Assembly (NCBI GenBank): GCA_034359265.1
Contig: CP136897.1
Location: forward strand, 35,575,501-35,639,500
DNA: 64,000 nt
DNA from: Canna indica
Taxonomy: Eukaryota > Streptophyta > Magnoliopsida > Zingiberales > Cannaceae
Reading direction: 5' to 3'
This document shows, in pieces, positions 1-11,884 of this stretch (positions are counted from its first letter, which is position 1; each line of letters starts with the position of its first letter). Both the position numbers and the translations under genes were made by a program. Below the pieces are notes generated by a model. That model had not been told where the DNA came from. It ran no database searches and saw only the letters and a program-made list of their open reading frames with translations.

Positions 1-85
1 AAGGCGCGCAAAGAGACGAAGAAAATGACCCCGAGCTGTCCCTCGGATGCTCACCCTTATTAGCCGACGATCAGAGGTGCATGAC
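1..85 (+). repeat. Partial intergenic spacer at left edge
   Basis: This is the last 85 bp of a spacer. It holds the purine-rich stretch after the G-box, the CCGAG/CTCGG-type region and the TATA-like TTATTAG upstream of copy 1. The gene belonging to the left part lies outside the window. Confidence 0.95.
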
Positions 86-204
86 GGGTGCGATCATACC
101 AGCACTAACGCATCGTATCCCATCAGAACTCCGAAGTTAAGCGTGCTTGGGCGAGAGTAGTACTAGGATGGGTGACCTCTTGGGAAGTCCTTGTGTTGCA
201 CTTT
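86..204 (+). rRNA. 5S rRNA gene, copy 1
   Basis: Encodes 5S rRNA of the large ribosomal subunit, transcribed by RNA polymerase III from an internal promoter. A box and intermediate element are intact. Changes include C28T, G31T, C93T, C95T, C107T and C117T. The 5' GGGTGC can pair with the 3' GCACT as helix I. It shares the GTATCC core with copy 6. Confidence 0.95.
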
Positions 205-571
205 TTTTTTTACTACCTATTTGATTGCACGACGAGATCATTTTTTTTACCAATCTTTCTAACCAAACGTTAAGGACGGACGGCGTCGTCGACATAAAAT
301 TTGGCTGTCGATCGCCCGCGCGGGGCCCACCGCAACCTCTACGGCCGGCTCGATCGACCAACCAACCCGAAAAATTAAAATTTGTAAATAAATAAGAAAA
401 ATAACATTTCAATTATTATTTTTCGTTTAAAACGGGCGTAACTCCGTGCATTATTGTCCGATTTCAGCTTTTCACGTGGCGCTGAAAGGCGCGCAAAGAG
501 ACGAAGAAAATGACCCCCGAACTCTCCCTCGGACGCTCACCCTTATTAGCCGACGATCAGAAGTGCATATC

Positions 572-690
572 GGTTGTGATCATACCAGCACTAACGCTCT
601 AGATCCAATCAGAACTCCGAAGTTAAGCGTGCTTGCGCGAGAGTGGTACTTGGATGGGTGACCCCTTGGGAAGTCCTCGTGTTGCACCTT
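572..690 (+). rRNA. 5S rRNA gene, copy 2 (variant)
   Basis: Carries G3T and C6T in helix I, a changed core (GCTCTAGATCCAATC), G65C, A74G and A80T. Copy 4, 971 bp away, has the same set, so the pair is related by duplication. Probably a poor template for functional rRNA. Confidence 0.88.
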
Positions 691-1056
691 TTTTTTTACT
701 TCCTATTTGATTGCACGACGAGATCATTTTTTTTACCAATCTTTCTAACCAAACGTTACGGACGGACGACGTCGTCGACATAAAATTTGGCTTTCGATCG
801 TCCGTGCGGGGCCCGCCGCAACCTCTACGGCCGGCTCGATCGACCAACCGACCCGAAAAATTAAAATTTGTAAATAAATAAGAAAAATAACATTTCAATT
901 ATTATTTTTTATTTAAAACGGCCGTAACTCCGTGCATTATTGTCCGATTTCAGCTTTTTACGTGGCGCTAAAAGGCGCGCGAAGAGACGAAGAAAATGAC
1001 CCCGAGCTATCCCTCGGACGCTCACCCTTATTAGCTGACGATCAGAAGTGCATGAC

Positions 1057-1175
1057 GGGTGCGATCATACTAGCACTAACGCACCGGATCCCATCAGAAC
1101 TTCGAAGTACAGCGTGCTTGCGCGAGAGTGGTACTAGGATGGGTGAGCCCTTGGGAAGTCCTCGTGTTGCACCTT
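1057..1175 (+). rRNA. 5S rRNA gene, copy 3 (variant)
   Basis: A box damaged (AGTACAG instead of AGTTAAG). Also G65C, A74G and C-box change GAGCCCTTGGG. Likely weak or silent. Confidence 0.87.
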
Positions 1176-1542
1176 TTTTTTTTCTACCTATTTGATTGCA
1201 CGACGAGATCATTTTTTTTACCAATCTTTCTAAACAAACGTTAAGGACGGACGACGTCGTCGCCATAAAATTTGGCTGTCGATCGCCCGCGCAGGGTCCG
1301 CCGCAACCTCTACGGCCGGCTTGATCGACCAACCGACCCAAAAAATTAAAATTTGTAAATAAATAAGAAAAATAACATTTCAATTATTATTTTTCGTTTA
1401 AAACGGGCGTAACTCCGTGCATTATTGTCCGATTTCAGCTTTTCACGTGGCGCTGAAAGGCGCGCAAAGAGACGAAGAAAATGACCCCCGAACTCTCCCT
1501 CGGACGCTCACCCTTATTAGCCGACGATCAGAAGTGTGTATC

Positions 1543-1661
1543 GGTTGTGATCATACCAGCACTAACGCTCTAGATCCAATCAGAACTCCGAAGTTAAGCG
1601 TGCTTGCGCGAGAGTGGTACTTGGATGGGTGACCCCTTGGGAAGTCCTCGTGTTGCACCTT
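1543..1661 (+). rRNA. 5S rRNA gene, copy 4 (variant)
   Basis: Nearly the same gene as copy 2, with the same helix I, core, G65C, A74G and A80T changes. The T-run after it is broken by one A. Confidence 0.88.
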
Positions 1662-2029
1662 TTATTTTTTCTACCTATTTGATTGCACGACGAGATCATT
1701 TTTTTTACCAATCTTTCTAACCAAACGTTAAGGACGGACGACGTCGTCGCCATAAATCTTGGCTGTCGATCGCCCGCGTGGGGCCCGCCGCAACCTCTAC
1801 GGCCGGCTCGATCGACGAACCGACCCAAAAAATTAAAATTTGTAAATAAATAAGAAAAATAACGTTTTAATTATTATTTTTCGTTTAAAATGGGCGTAAC
1901 TCCGTGCATTATTGTCCGATTTCAGCTTTTCACGTGGCGCTGAAAGGCGCGCGAAGAGACAAAGAAAATGACCCCCGAACTCTCCCTCGGACGCTCACCC
2001 TTATTAGCCGACGATCAGAAGAGCATGAC

Positions 2030-2148
2030 AGGTGCGATCATACTAGCACTAACGCACCGGATCCCATCAGAACTACGAAGTTAAGCGTGGTTGGGCGAGA
2101 GTAGTACTCGGATGGGTGACCCCCTGGGAAGTCCTCGTGTTGCACCTA
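2030..2148 (+). rRNA. 5S rRNA gene, copy 5 (variant)
   Basis: G1A, C61G in the A box and A80C. The gene resembles the type amplified near the right end (copies 120, 126, 130, 134). T-run interrupted after CCTA. Confidence 0.9.
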
Positions 2149-2514
2149 TTTTTTTACTACCTATTTGATTGAACGACGAGATCATTTTTTTTACCAATCT
2201 TTCTAACCAAACGATAAGGACGGACGACATCGTCGCCATAAAATTTGGCTGTCGATTGCCCGCGCGGGGCCCGCCGCAACCTCTACGGCCGGTTCGATCG
2301 ACCAACCGACCCGAAAAATTAAAATTTGTAAATAAATAAGAAAAATAACATTTCAATTATTATTTTTCGTTTAAAACGGGCGTAACTCCGTGCATTATTG
2401 TCAGATTTCAGCTTTTCACGTGGCGCTGAAAGGCGCGCAAAGAGACGAAGAAAATGACCCCGAGCTGTCCCTCGGATGCTCACCCTTATTAGCCGACGAT
2501 CAGAGGTGCATGAC

Positions 2515-2633
2515 CGGTGCGATCATACCAGCACAAACGCACCGTATCCCATCAGAACTCCGAAGTTAAGCGTGCTTGGGCGAGAGTAGTACTAGGATGG
2601 GTGACCCCCTGGGAAGTCCTCGTGTTGCACTTT
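2515..2633 (+). rRNA. 5S rRNA gene, copy 6
   Basis: All three internal promoter boxes are intact. Differences: G1C, T21A, G31T and C117T. Confidence 0.95.
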
Positions 2634-2999
2634 TTTTTTTACTACCTATTTGATTGCACGACGAGATCATTTTTTTTACCAATCTTTCTAACCAAACGTT
2701 AAGGACGGACGACGTCGTCGACATAAAATTTGGCTGTCGATCGCCCGCGCGGGGCCCACCGCAACCTCTACGGCCGGCTCGATCGACCAACCAACCCGAA
2801 AAATTAAAATTTGTAAACAAATGAGAAAAATAACATTTCAATTATTATTTTTCATTTAAAACGGGCGTAACTCCGTGCATTATTGTCCGATTTCAGCTTT
2901 TCACGTGGCGCTAAAAGGCACGCGAAGAGACGAAGAAAATGACCCCGTGCTATCCCTCGGACGCTCACCCTTATTAGTCGACGATCAGAAGTGCACGAC

Positions 3000-3118
3000 G
3001 GGTGCGATCATACCAGCACTAACACACCGGATCCCATCAGAACTCCGAAGTTAAGCATGCTTGGGCGAGAGTAGTACTAGGACGGGTGACCCCCTGGGAA
3101 GTCCTCGTGTTGCACCTT
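3000..3118 (+). rRNA. 5S rRNA gene, copy 7
   Basis: G58A in the A box and T84C in the C box. Otherwise close to consensus. Confidence 0.93.
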
Positions 3119-3483
3119 TTTTTTTACTACCTATTTGATTGCACGACGAGATCATTTTTTTACCAATCTTTCTAACCAAACGTTAAGGACGGACGACGTC
3201 GTCGACATAAAATTTGTCCGTCGATCACCCGCGCGGGGCCCACCGCAACCTCTACGGCCGGTTCGATCGACCAACCGACCCGAAAAATTAAAATTTGTAA
3301 ATAAATAAGAAAAATAACATTTCAATTATTATTTTTCGTTTAAAACGGGCGTAACTCCGTGCATTATTGTCCGATTTCAGCTTTTCTCGTGGCGCTAAAA
3401 GGCGCGCGAAGAGACGAAGAAAATGACCCCGAGCTATTCCTCGGACGCTCACCCTTATTAGCCGACGATCAGAAGTGCATGAC

Positions 3484-3602
3484 GGGTGCGATCATACCAG
3501 CACTAACGCACCGGATCCCATCAGAACTCCGAAGTTAAGCGTGCTTGGGCGAGAATAGTACTAGGATGGGTGACCCCTTGGGAAGTCCTCGTGTTGCACC
3601 TT
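3484..3602 (+). rRNA. 5S rRNA gene, copy 8
   Basis: G72A at the end of the intermediate element and C95T. Otherwise consensus. Confidence 0.94.
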
Positions 3603-3968
3603 TTTTTTTACTACCTATTTGATTGCACGACGAGATCATTTTTTTTACCAATCTTTCTAACCAAACGTTAAGGACGGACGACGTCGTCGACATAAAATTT
3701 GGCTTTCGATCGCCCGCGCGGGGCCCTCCGCAAACTCTACGGCCGGCTCGATGGACCCACCGACCCGAAAAATTAAAATTTGTAAATAAATAAGAAAAAT
3801 AACATTTCAATTATTATTTTTCGTTTAAAACGGGCGTAACTCCGTGCATTATTGTCCGATTTCAGCTTTTCACGTGGCGCCAAAAGGCGCACGAAGAGAC
3901 GAAGAAAATGACCCCGAGCTATCCCACGAACGTTCACCCTTATTAGCCGACGATCAGAAGGGCGTGAC

Positions 3969-4087
3969 GGGTGCGATCATACCAGCACTAACGCACCGGA
4001 TCCCATTAGAACTTCGAAGTTAAGCGTGCTTGGGCGAGAGTAGTACTAGGATGGGTGACCCCCTGGGAAGTCCTCGTGTTGCACTTT
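3969..4087 (+). rRNA. 5S rRNA gene, copy 9
   Basis: Promoter boxes intact. Changes in the core (CCATTAGAACTTCG) and C117T. The T-run is split by one C. Confidence 0.94.
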
Positions 4088-4452
4088 CTTTTTTACTACC
4101 TATTTGATTGCACGACGAGATCATTTTTTTACCAATCTTTCTAACCAAACGTTAAGGACGGACGACGTCGTCGACATTAAATTTGGCTGTCGATCGCCCG
4201 CGCGGGGCCCGCCGCAACCTCTACGGCCGGCTTGATCGACCAACCGACCCGAAAAATTAAAATTTGTAAATAAATAAGAAAAATAACATTTCAATTATTA
4301 TTTTTCGTTTAAAACGGGCGTAACTCCGTGCATTATTGTCCGATTTCAGCTTTTCACGTGGCGCTAAATGGCGCGCGAAGAGACGAAGAAAATGACCCCG
4401 AGCTATCACTCGGACGCTCACCCTTATTAGCCGACGATCAGAAGTGCATGAC

Positions 4453-4571
4453 GAGTGCGATCATACCAGCACTAACGCACCGGATCCCATCAGAACTCCG
4501 AAGTTAAGTGTGCTTGGGCGAGAGGAGTACTAGGATGGGTGACCCCCTGGGAAGTCCTCGTGTTGCACCTT
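4453..4571 (+). rRNA. 5S rRNA gene, copy 10
   Basis: G2A, C57T in the A box and T73G just after the intermediate element. Confidence 0.92.
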
Positions 4572-4935
4572 TTTTTTTACTAACTATTTGATTGCACGAC
4601 GAGATCATTTTTTTTACCAATCTTTCTAACCAAACGTTAAGGACAGACGACGTCGTCGACATAAAATTTGGCTCTCGATCGCCCGCGCGGGGCCCGCCGC
4701 AACCTCTACGACCGGCTCGATCGACCAACCGACCCGAAAAATTAAAATTTGTAAATAAATAAGAAAAATAAAATTTCAAATATTATTTTTCGTTTAAAAC
4801 GGGCGTAACTCTGTGCTTTATTGTCCGATTTCAGCTTTTCACGTGGCGCTGAAAGGCGCGAAGAGACGAAGAAAATGACCCCGAGCTATCCCTTGAACGC
4901 TCACCCTTATTAGCCGACGATCAGAAGTGCAGGAC

Positions 4936-5054
4936 GGGTGCGATCATACCAGCACTAACGCACCGGATCCCATCAGAACTCTGAAGTTAAGCGTACTTGG
5001 GCGAGGGTAGTACTAGGATGGGTGACCCCCTGGGAAGTCCTCGTGTTGCACCTT
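4936..5054 (+). rRNA. 5S rRNA gene, copy 11
   Basis: G60A in the A box and A71G in the intermediate element. CTGAAG before the A box. Confidence 0.92.
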
Positions 5055-5420
5055 TTTTTTTACTACCTATTTGATTGCACGACGAGATCATTTTTTTTAC
5101 CAATCTTTCTAACCAAACGTTAAGGACGGACGACGTCGTCGACATAAAATTTGGCTGTCGATCGCCCGCGCGGGGCCAACCGCAACCTCTACGGCCGGCT
5201 CGATCGACCAACCGACCCGAAAAATGAAAATTTGTCAATAAATAAGAAAAATAACATTTCAATTATTATTTTTCGTTTATAACGGGCACAACTCCGTGCA
5301 TTATTGTCCGATTTCAGCTTTTCACGTGGCGCTAAAAGGCGCGCGAAGAGACGAAGAAAATGACCCCGAGCTATCACTCGGACGCTCACCCTTATTTGCC
5401 GACGGTCAGAAGTGCATGAC

Positions 5421-5539
5421 TGGTGCGATCATACCACTACTAACGCACCGGATCCCAACAGAACTCCGAAGTTAAGCGTTCTTGGGCGAGAGTAGTACTA
5501 GTATGGGTGACCCCCTGGGAAGTCCTCGTGTTGCACCTT
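5421..5539 (+). rRNA. 5S rRNA gene, copy 12
   Basis: G1T, core change CCACTAC, G60T in the A box and G82T in the C box. Confidence 0.91.
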
Positions 5540-5906
5540 TTTTTTTTACTAACTATTTGATTGCACGACGAGATCATTTTTTTTACCAATCTTTCTAACC
5601 AAACGTTAAGGACAGACGACGTCGTCGACATAAAATTTGGCTCTCGAACGCCCGCGCGGGGCCCGCCGCAACCTCTACGGCCGGCTCGATCGACCAACCG
5701 ACCCGAAAAATTAAAATTTGTAAATAAATAAGAAAAATAACATTTCAAATATTATTTTTCGTTTAAAACGGGCGTAACTCCGTGCATTATTGTCCGATTT
5801 TAGCTTTTCACGTGGCGCTAAAAGGCGCGCGAAGAGACGAAGGAAATGACCCCGAGCTATCCCTCGGACGCTCACCCTTATTAGCCGACGATCAGAAGTG
5901 CAGGAC

Positions 5907-6025
5907 GGGTGCGATCATACCAGCACTAACGCACCGGATCCCATCAGAACTCCGAAGTTAAGCGAGCTTGGGCGAGAGTAGTACTAGGATGGGTGACCCC
6001 CTCGGAAGTCCTCGTTTTGCACCTT
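5907..6025 (+). rRNA. 5S rRNA gene, copy 13
   Basis: T59A in the A box, G97C at the end of the C box, and G110T near the 3' end. Confidence 0.92.
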
Positions 6026-6390
6026 TTTTATTACTACCTATTTGATTGCACGACGAAATCATTTTTTTACCAATCTTTCTAACCAAACGTTAAGGTCGGA
6101 CGGCGTCGTCGACATAAAATTTGGCAGTTGATCGCCCGCGAGGGCCCCGCCGCAACCTCTACGGCCGGCTCGATCGACCAACCGACCCGAAAAATTAAAA
6201 TTTGTAAATAAATAAGAAAAATAACATTTCAATAATTATTTTTCGTTTAAACCGGGCGTAACTCCGTGCATTATTGTCCGATTTCAGCTTTTCACGTGGC
6301 GCTAAAAGGCGTGCGAAGAGACGAAGAAAATGACCACGAGCTATCCCTCGAACGCTCACCCTTATTAGCGGATGATCAGAAGTGCAAGAC

Positions 6391-6509
6391 GGGTGCCATC
6401 ATACCAGCACTAACTCACCGGATCCCATCAGAACTCCGAAGTTAAGCGTGCTTGGGCGAGAGTAGTACTTGGATGGTTGACCCCCTGGGAAGTCCTCGTG
6501 TTGCACCTT
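6391..6509 (+). rRNA. 5S rRNA gene, copy 14
   Basis: G7C, a changed loop (ACTCACC), A80T and G87T in the C box. Confidence 0.92.
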
Positions 6510-6874
6510 TTTTTTTACTACCTATTTTATTGCACGACGAGATCATTTTTTTACCAATCTTTCTAACCAAACGTTAAGCACGGACGACGTCGTCGACATA
6601 AAATGTGGCTGTCGATCGCCCGCGCGGGGCCCGCGGCAACCTCTATGTCCGGCTCGATCGACCAACCGACCCGAAAAATTAAAATTTGTAAATAAATAAG
6701 AAAAATAACATTTCAATTATTATTTTTCGTTTATAATGGGCGTAACTCCGTGCATTATTGTCCGATTTCAAATTTTCACGTGGCGCTAAAAGGCGCGCGA
6801 AGAGACGAACAAAATGACCCCGAGCTATCACTCAGACGCTCACCCTTATTAGCCAACGATCAGAAGTGCATGAC

Positions 6875-6993
6875 GGGTGGGATCATACCAGCACTAACGC
6901 ACCGGATCCCATCAGAACTCCGAAGTTAAGCGTGCTTGGGCGAGAGTAGCACTAGGATGGGTGACCCCCTGGGAAGTCCTCGTGTTGCACCTT
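6875..6993 (+). rRNA. 5S rRNA gene, copy 15
   Basis: C6G in helix I and T76C. Promoter boxes intact. The spacer after it lacks about 11 bp between GCCCGC repeats, making this unit 472 bp. Confidence 0.94.
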
Positions 6994-7346
6994 TTTTTTA
7001 CTACCTATTTGATTGCACGACGAGATCATTTTTTTACCAATCTTTCTAACCAAACGTTAAGGACAGATGACGTCGTCGACATAAAATTTGGCTCTCGATC
7101 GCCCGCCGCAACCTCTACGGCCGGCTCGATTGAGCAACCGACCCGAAAAATTAAAATTTGTAAATAAATAAGAAATATAACATTTCAATTATTATTTTTC
7201 GTTTATAACGGGCGTAACTCCATGCATTATTGTCCGATTTCAGCTTTTCACGTGGCGCTAAAAGGCGCACGAAGAGACGAACAAAATGACCCCGAGCTAT
7301 CACTCGGACGCTCACCCTTATTAGCCGACGATCGGAAGTGCATGAC

Positions 7347-7465
7347 GGGTGCGATCATACCAGCACTAACGCACCGGATCCCATCAGAACTCCGAAGTTA
7401 AGCGTGCTTGGGCGACAGTTGTACTAGGATGGGTGACCCTCTGGGAAGTCCTCGTGTTGCACCTT
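7347..7465 (+). rRNA. 5S rRNA gene, copy 16
   Basis: G70C in the intermediate element, A74T, and CCTCTGGG in the C box. T-run broken by A and C. Confidence 0.92.
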
Positions 7466-7830
7466 TATTCTTACTACCTATTTGATTGCACGACGAGATC
7501 ATTTTTTTACCAATCTTTCTAACCAAACGTTAAGGACGGACGACGTCGTCGACATAAAATTTAGCTGTCGATCGCTCGCGCCGGGCCCGCCGCAACCTCT
7601 ACGGCCGGCTCGATCGACCAACCGACCCGAAAAATTAAAATTTGTAAATAAATAAGAAATATAACATTTCAATTATTATTTTTCGTTTAAAATGGGCGTA
7701 ACTCCGTGCATTATTGTCCGATTTCAGCTTTTCACGTGGCGCTAAAAGGCGCGCGAAGAGACGAAGAAAATGACCCCGAGCTATCCCTCGGACTCTCACC
7801 CTTATTAGCCGACGATCAGAAGTGCATGAG

Positions 7831-7949
7831 GGGTGCGATCATACCAGCACTAACGCTCCGGATCCCATCAGAACTTCGAAGTTAAGCGTTCTTGGGCGAG
7901 AGTAGTACTAGGATGGGTGACCCCCTGGGAAGTTCTCGTGTTGCATCTT
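7831..7949 (+). rRNA. 5S rRNA gene, copy 17
   Basis: G60T in the A box, GCTCCGG in the core, C104T, and GCATC at the 3' end. Only an 88-bp spacer separates it from the truncated copy 18. Confidence 0.92.
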
Positions 7950-8037
7950 TTTTTTTACTACCTTTTTGATTGCACGACGAGATCATTTTTTTTACCAATT
8001 TTTCTAACCAAACGTTAAGGACGGACGACGTCGTCGA
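7950..8037 (+). repeat. Spacer remnant (88 bp) before truncated copy 18
   Basis: Holds both T-runs and the 12-bp palindrome, then stops at GTCGTCGA where gene nt 36 follows. Confidence 0.92.
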
Positions 8038-8121
8038 CATCAGAACTCCGAAGTTAAGCGTGCTTGAGCGAGAGTAGTACTAGGATGGGTGACTCCCTGG
8101 GAAGTCCTCGTGTTTCACCTT
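8038..8121 (+). pseudogene. 5S rRNA pseudogene, copy 18 (lacks nt 1-35)
   Basis: Spacer sequence ending GTCGTCGACAT runs directly into gene nt 36 (CATCAGAAC). The shared CAT is the microhomology. The gene start, helix I 5' arm and upstream elements are gone. A box mostly intact, with G65A after it, C box CTCCC, and G113T. It cannot form a normal 5S rRNA. Confidence 0.93.
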
Positions 8122-8487
8122 TTTTTTTACTTCCTATTTGATTGCACGACGAGATCATTTTTTTACCAATCTTTCTAACCAAACGTTAAGGACGGACGAC
8201 GTCGTCGACATAAAATGTGGCTGTCGATCGCCCGCGCGGGGCCCGCCGCAACCTCTACGGCCGGCTCGATCGACCAACCGACGCGAAAAATTAAAATTTG
8301 TAAATAAATAAGAAAAATAACATTTGAATTACTATTTTTCGTTTAAAACGGGCGTAACTCCGTGAATTATTGTCCGATTTCAGCTTTTCACGTGAAGGTA
8401 AAAGGCGCGCGAAGAGACGAAGAAAATGACCCCCGAACTCTCCCTCGGACGCCCACCCTTATTAGACAACGATCAGAAGTTTATAAT

Positions 8488-8606
8488 GGGTGCGATCATA
8501 CTAGCACTAACGCACCGGATCCTATCAGAACTCCGAAGTTAAGCATGCTTGGGCGAGAGTAGTACCAGGATTGGTGACCCCCTGGGAAGTCCTCGTGTTG
8601 CACTTT
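8488..8606 (+). rRNA. 5S rRNA gene, copy 19
   Basis: G58A, T79C, G85T and C117T. Terminator broken (CACTTTTTCTTTT). Its 5' flank reads TTATAAT rather than GCATGAC. The same unit type recurs as copies 91 and 106. Confidence 0.92.
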
Positions 8607-8971
8607 TTCTTTTATTACTATTTGATTGCACGACGAGATCTTTTTCTTTACAAATCTTTCTAACCAATCGTTAAGGACGGACGACATCGTCGCCATCAAT
8701 CTTGGCTGTCGATCGCCCGCGCGGGGCCCGCCGCAACCTCTACGGCCGGCTCGATCGACCAACCGACCCGAAAAATAAAAATTTGTAAATAAATAAGAAA
8801 AATAAAATTTCAATCATTATATTTCGTTTAAAACGGGCGTAACACCGTGCATTATTGTCCGATTTCAATTTTTCACGTGGCCCCGTAAGGCGCGCGAAGA
8901 GTCGAAGAAAATGACCCCGAGCTGTCCCTCGGACGCTCACCCTTATTTGCCGACGATCAGAAGTGCATATC

Positions 8972-9090
8972 GAGTGCGATCATACTAGCATTAATGCACC
9001 GGATCCCATCAGAACTCCGAAGTTAAGCGTGCTTGCGTGAGAGTGGTACTAGGATGGGTGACCCCTTGGGAACTCCTCGTGTTGCACCTT
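8972..9090 (+). rRNA. 5S rRNA gene, copy 20
   Basis: G2A, G65C, C67T in the intermediate element and A74G. Its spacer carries the CAACCAATACGACC variant shared with copies 23 and 26. Confidence 0.91.
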
Positions 9091-9457
9091 TTTTTTTACT
9101 ACCTATTTGATTGCACGACGAGATCATTTTTTTTACCATTCTTTCTAACCAAACATTAAGGACGGACGACGTCGTCGCCATAAAATTTGGCTGTCGATCG
9201 CCCGCGCGGGGCCTGCCGCAACCAATACGACCGGCTCGGTCGACCAACCGACCCAAAAAATTAAAATTTGTAAATAAATAAGAAAAATAATATTTCAATT
9301 ATTATTTTTCGTTTAAAACGGGAGTAACTCCGTGCATTATTGTCCGATTTCAGCTTTTCACGTGGCGTTGAAAGGCGCGCGAAGAGACGAAGAAAATGAC
9401 CCCCGAACTCTCCCTCGGACGCTCACCCTTATTTGACGACGATCAGAAGTGCATAAT

Positions 9458-9576
9458 GGGTGCGATCATACTAGCACTAATGCACCGGATCCCATCAGAA
9501 CTCCGAAGTTAAGCGTCCTTGGGCGAGAGTAGTACTAGGATGGGTGACCCCCAGGGAAGTACTCGTGTTGCACTTG
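9458..9576 (+). rRNA. 5S rRNA gene, copy 21
   Basis: G60C in the A box, T96A in the C box and AGTACTCG near the 3' end. Shares T96A and flanking sequence with copy 24. Confidence 0.92.
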
Positions 9577-9943
9577 TTTTTTTACTACCTATTTGATTGA
9601 ACGACGAGATCATTTTTTTTACCAATCTTTCTAACCAAACGTCAAGGAAGGAAGACGTCGTCGACATAAAATTTGGCCGTCGATCGCCCGCGCGGGGCCC
9701 GCCGCAACCTCTACTGCCGGCTCGATCGACCAACCGACCCGAAAAATTAAAATTTGTAAATAAATACGAAAGATAACATTTCAATTATTATTTTTCGTTT
9801 AAAACGGGCGTAACTCCGTGCATTATTGTCCGATTTCAACTTTTCACGTGGCGGTAAAAAGGCGCGCGAAGAGACGAAGAAAATGACCCCGAGCTATCCC
9901 TCGGACGCTCACCCTTATTAGCCGACGATCAGAAGTGCATGAT

Positions 9944-10062
9944 GGTTGCGATCATACCAGCACTAATGCACCGGATCACATCAGAACTCCGAAGTTAAGC
10001 GTGCTTGGGCGAGAGTAGTACTAGGATGGGTGACCCCTTGGGAAGTCCTTGTGTTGCACTTG
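9944..10062 (+). rRNA. 5S rRNA gene, copy 22
   Basis: G3T, ATCACATC in the core, C95T and C117T. A box and intermediate element intact. Confidence 0.94.
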
Positions 10063-10428
10063 TTTTTTTACTACCTATTTGATTGCACGACAAGATCATT
10101 TTTTTTACCAATCTTTCTAACCAAACGCTAAGGACGGACGACGTCGTCGCCATAAATCTTGGCTGTCGATCGACCGCGCGGGGCCCGCCGCAACCTCTAC
10201 GGCCTTGTCGATCGACCAACCGACCCGAAAAATTTAAATTTGTAAATAAATAAGAAAAATAACATTTTAATTATTATTTTTCGTTTAAAACGGGCGTAAC
10301 TCCGTGCATTAGTGTCCGATTTCAACTTTTCACGTGGCGCTGAAAGGCGCGCGAAGAGACGAAGAAAATGACCACGAGCTGTCCTTCGGACGCTCACCCT
10401 TATTAGCCGACGATCAGAAGTGCATAAT

Positions 10429-10547
10429 GGGTGCGATCAGACCAGCACTAAAGCACCGGATACCATCAGAACTCCGAAGTTAAGCGTGCTCGGGCGAGAG
10501 TAGTACTGGGATGGTTGACCCCCTGGGAAGTTCTTGTGTTGTACCTT
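10429..10547 (+). rRNA. 5S rRNA gene, copy 23 (variant)
   Basis: T12G, GGATACC in the core, T63C in the A box, A80G, G87T and a changed 3' end (TTCTTGTGTTGTACC). The 3' half matches copy 26. Confidence 0.9.
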
Positions 10548-10914
10548 TTTTTTTACTACCTATTTGATTGCACGACGAGATCATTTTTTTTACCAATCTT
10601 TCTAACCAAACATTAAGGACGGACGACGTCGTCGCCATAAAATTTGGCTGTCGATCGCCCGCGCGGGGCCTGCCGCAACCAATACGACCGGCTCGATCGA
10701 CCAACCGACCCAAAAAATTAAAATTTGTAAATAAATAAGAAAAATAATATTTCAATTATTATTTTTCGTTTAAAATGGGAGTAACTCCGTGCATTATTGT
10801 CCGATTTCAGCTTTTCACGTGGCGCTGAAAGGCGCGCGAAGAGACGAAGAAAATGACCCCCGAACTCTCCCTCGGACGCTCACCCTTATTAGACGACGAT
10901 CAGAAGTGCATAAT

Positions 10915-11033
10915 GGGTGCGATCATACTAGCACTAATGCACCGGATCCCATCAGAACTCCGAAGTTAAGCGTGCTTGGGCGAGAGTAGTACTAGGATGG
11001 GTGACCCCCAGGGAAGTACTCGTGTTGCACTTG
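10915..11033 (+). rRNA. 5S rRNA gene, copy 24
   Basis: A box and intermediate element intact. T96A and AGTACTCG as in copy 21. Short 7-T run after CACTTG. Confidence 0.93.
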
Positions 11034-11399
11034 TTTTTTTACTACCTATTTGATTGAACGACGAGATCATTTTGTTTACCAATCTTTCTAACCAAACGTT
11101 AAGGACGGACGACGTCGTCGACATAAAATTTGGCCGTCGATCGCCCGCGCGGTGCCCGCCGCAACCTCTACGGCCGGCTCGATCGACCAACCGACCCGAA
11201 AAATTAAAATTTGTAAATAAATACGAAATATAACATTTCAATTATTATTTTTCGTTTAAAACGGGCGTAACTCCGTGCATTATTGTCCGATTTCAGCTTT
11301 TCACGTGGCGCTAAAAGGCGCGCGAAGAGACGAAGAAAATGACCCCGAGCTATCCCTCGGACGCTCACCCTTATTAGCCGACGATCAGAAGTGCATGTT

Positions 11400-11518
11400 G
11401 GGTGCGATCATACCAGCACTAACCCACCGGATTCCATCAGAACTCCGAAGTTAAGCGTGCTTGGGCGAGAGTAGTACTAGGATGGGTGACCCCTTGGGAA
11501 GTCCTCGTGTTGCACGTT
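11400..11518 (+). rRNA. 5S rRNA gene, copy 25
   Basis: Promoter boxes intact apart from C95T. ATTCCATC in the core and C117G. T-run broken by A. Confidence 0.94.
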
Positions 11519-11884
11519 TTTATTTACTACCTATTTGATTGCGCAACGAGATCATTTGTTTTAACAATCTTTCTGACCAAACGTTAAGGACGGACGATGT
11601 CGTCGCCATAAAATTTGGCTGTCGAACGCCCGCGCGGCGCCCGCCGCCACCTCTACGGCCGGCTCGATCGACCAACCGACCCGAAAAATTAAAATTTGTA
11701 AATAAATAAGAAAAATAACATTTCAATTATTATTTTTCGTTTAAAACGGGCGTAACTCCGTGCATTAGTGTCCGATTTCAGCTTTTCACGTGGCGCTGAA
11801 AGCCGCGCAAAGAGACGAAGAAAATGACCCCGAGCTATCCCTCGGACGCTCACCCTTATTAGCCGACGATCAGAAGTGCATAAT

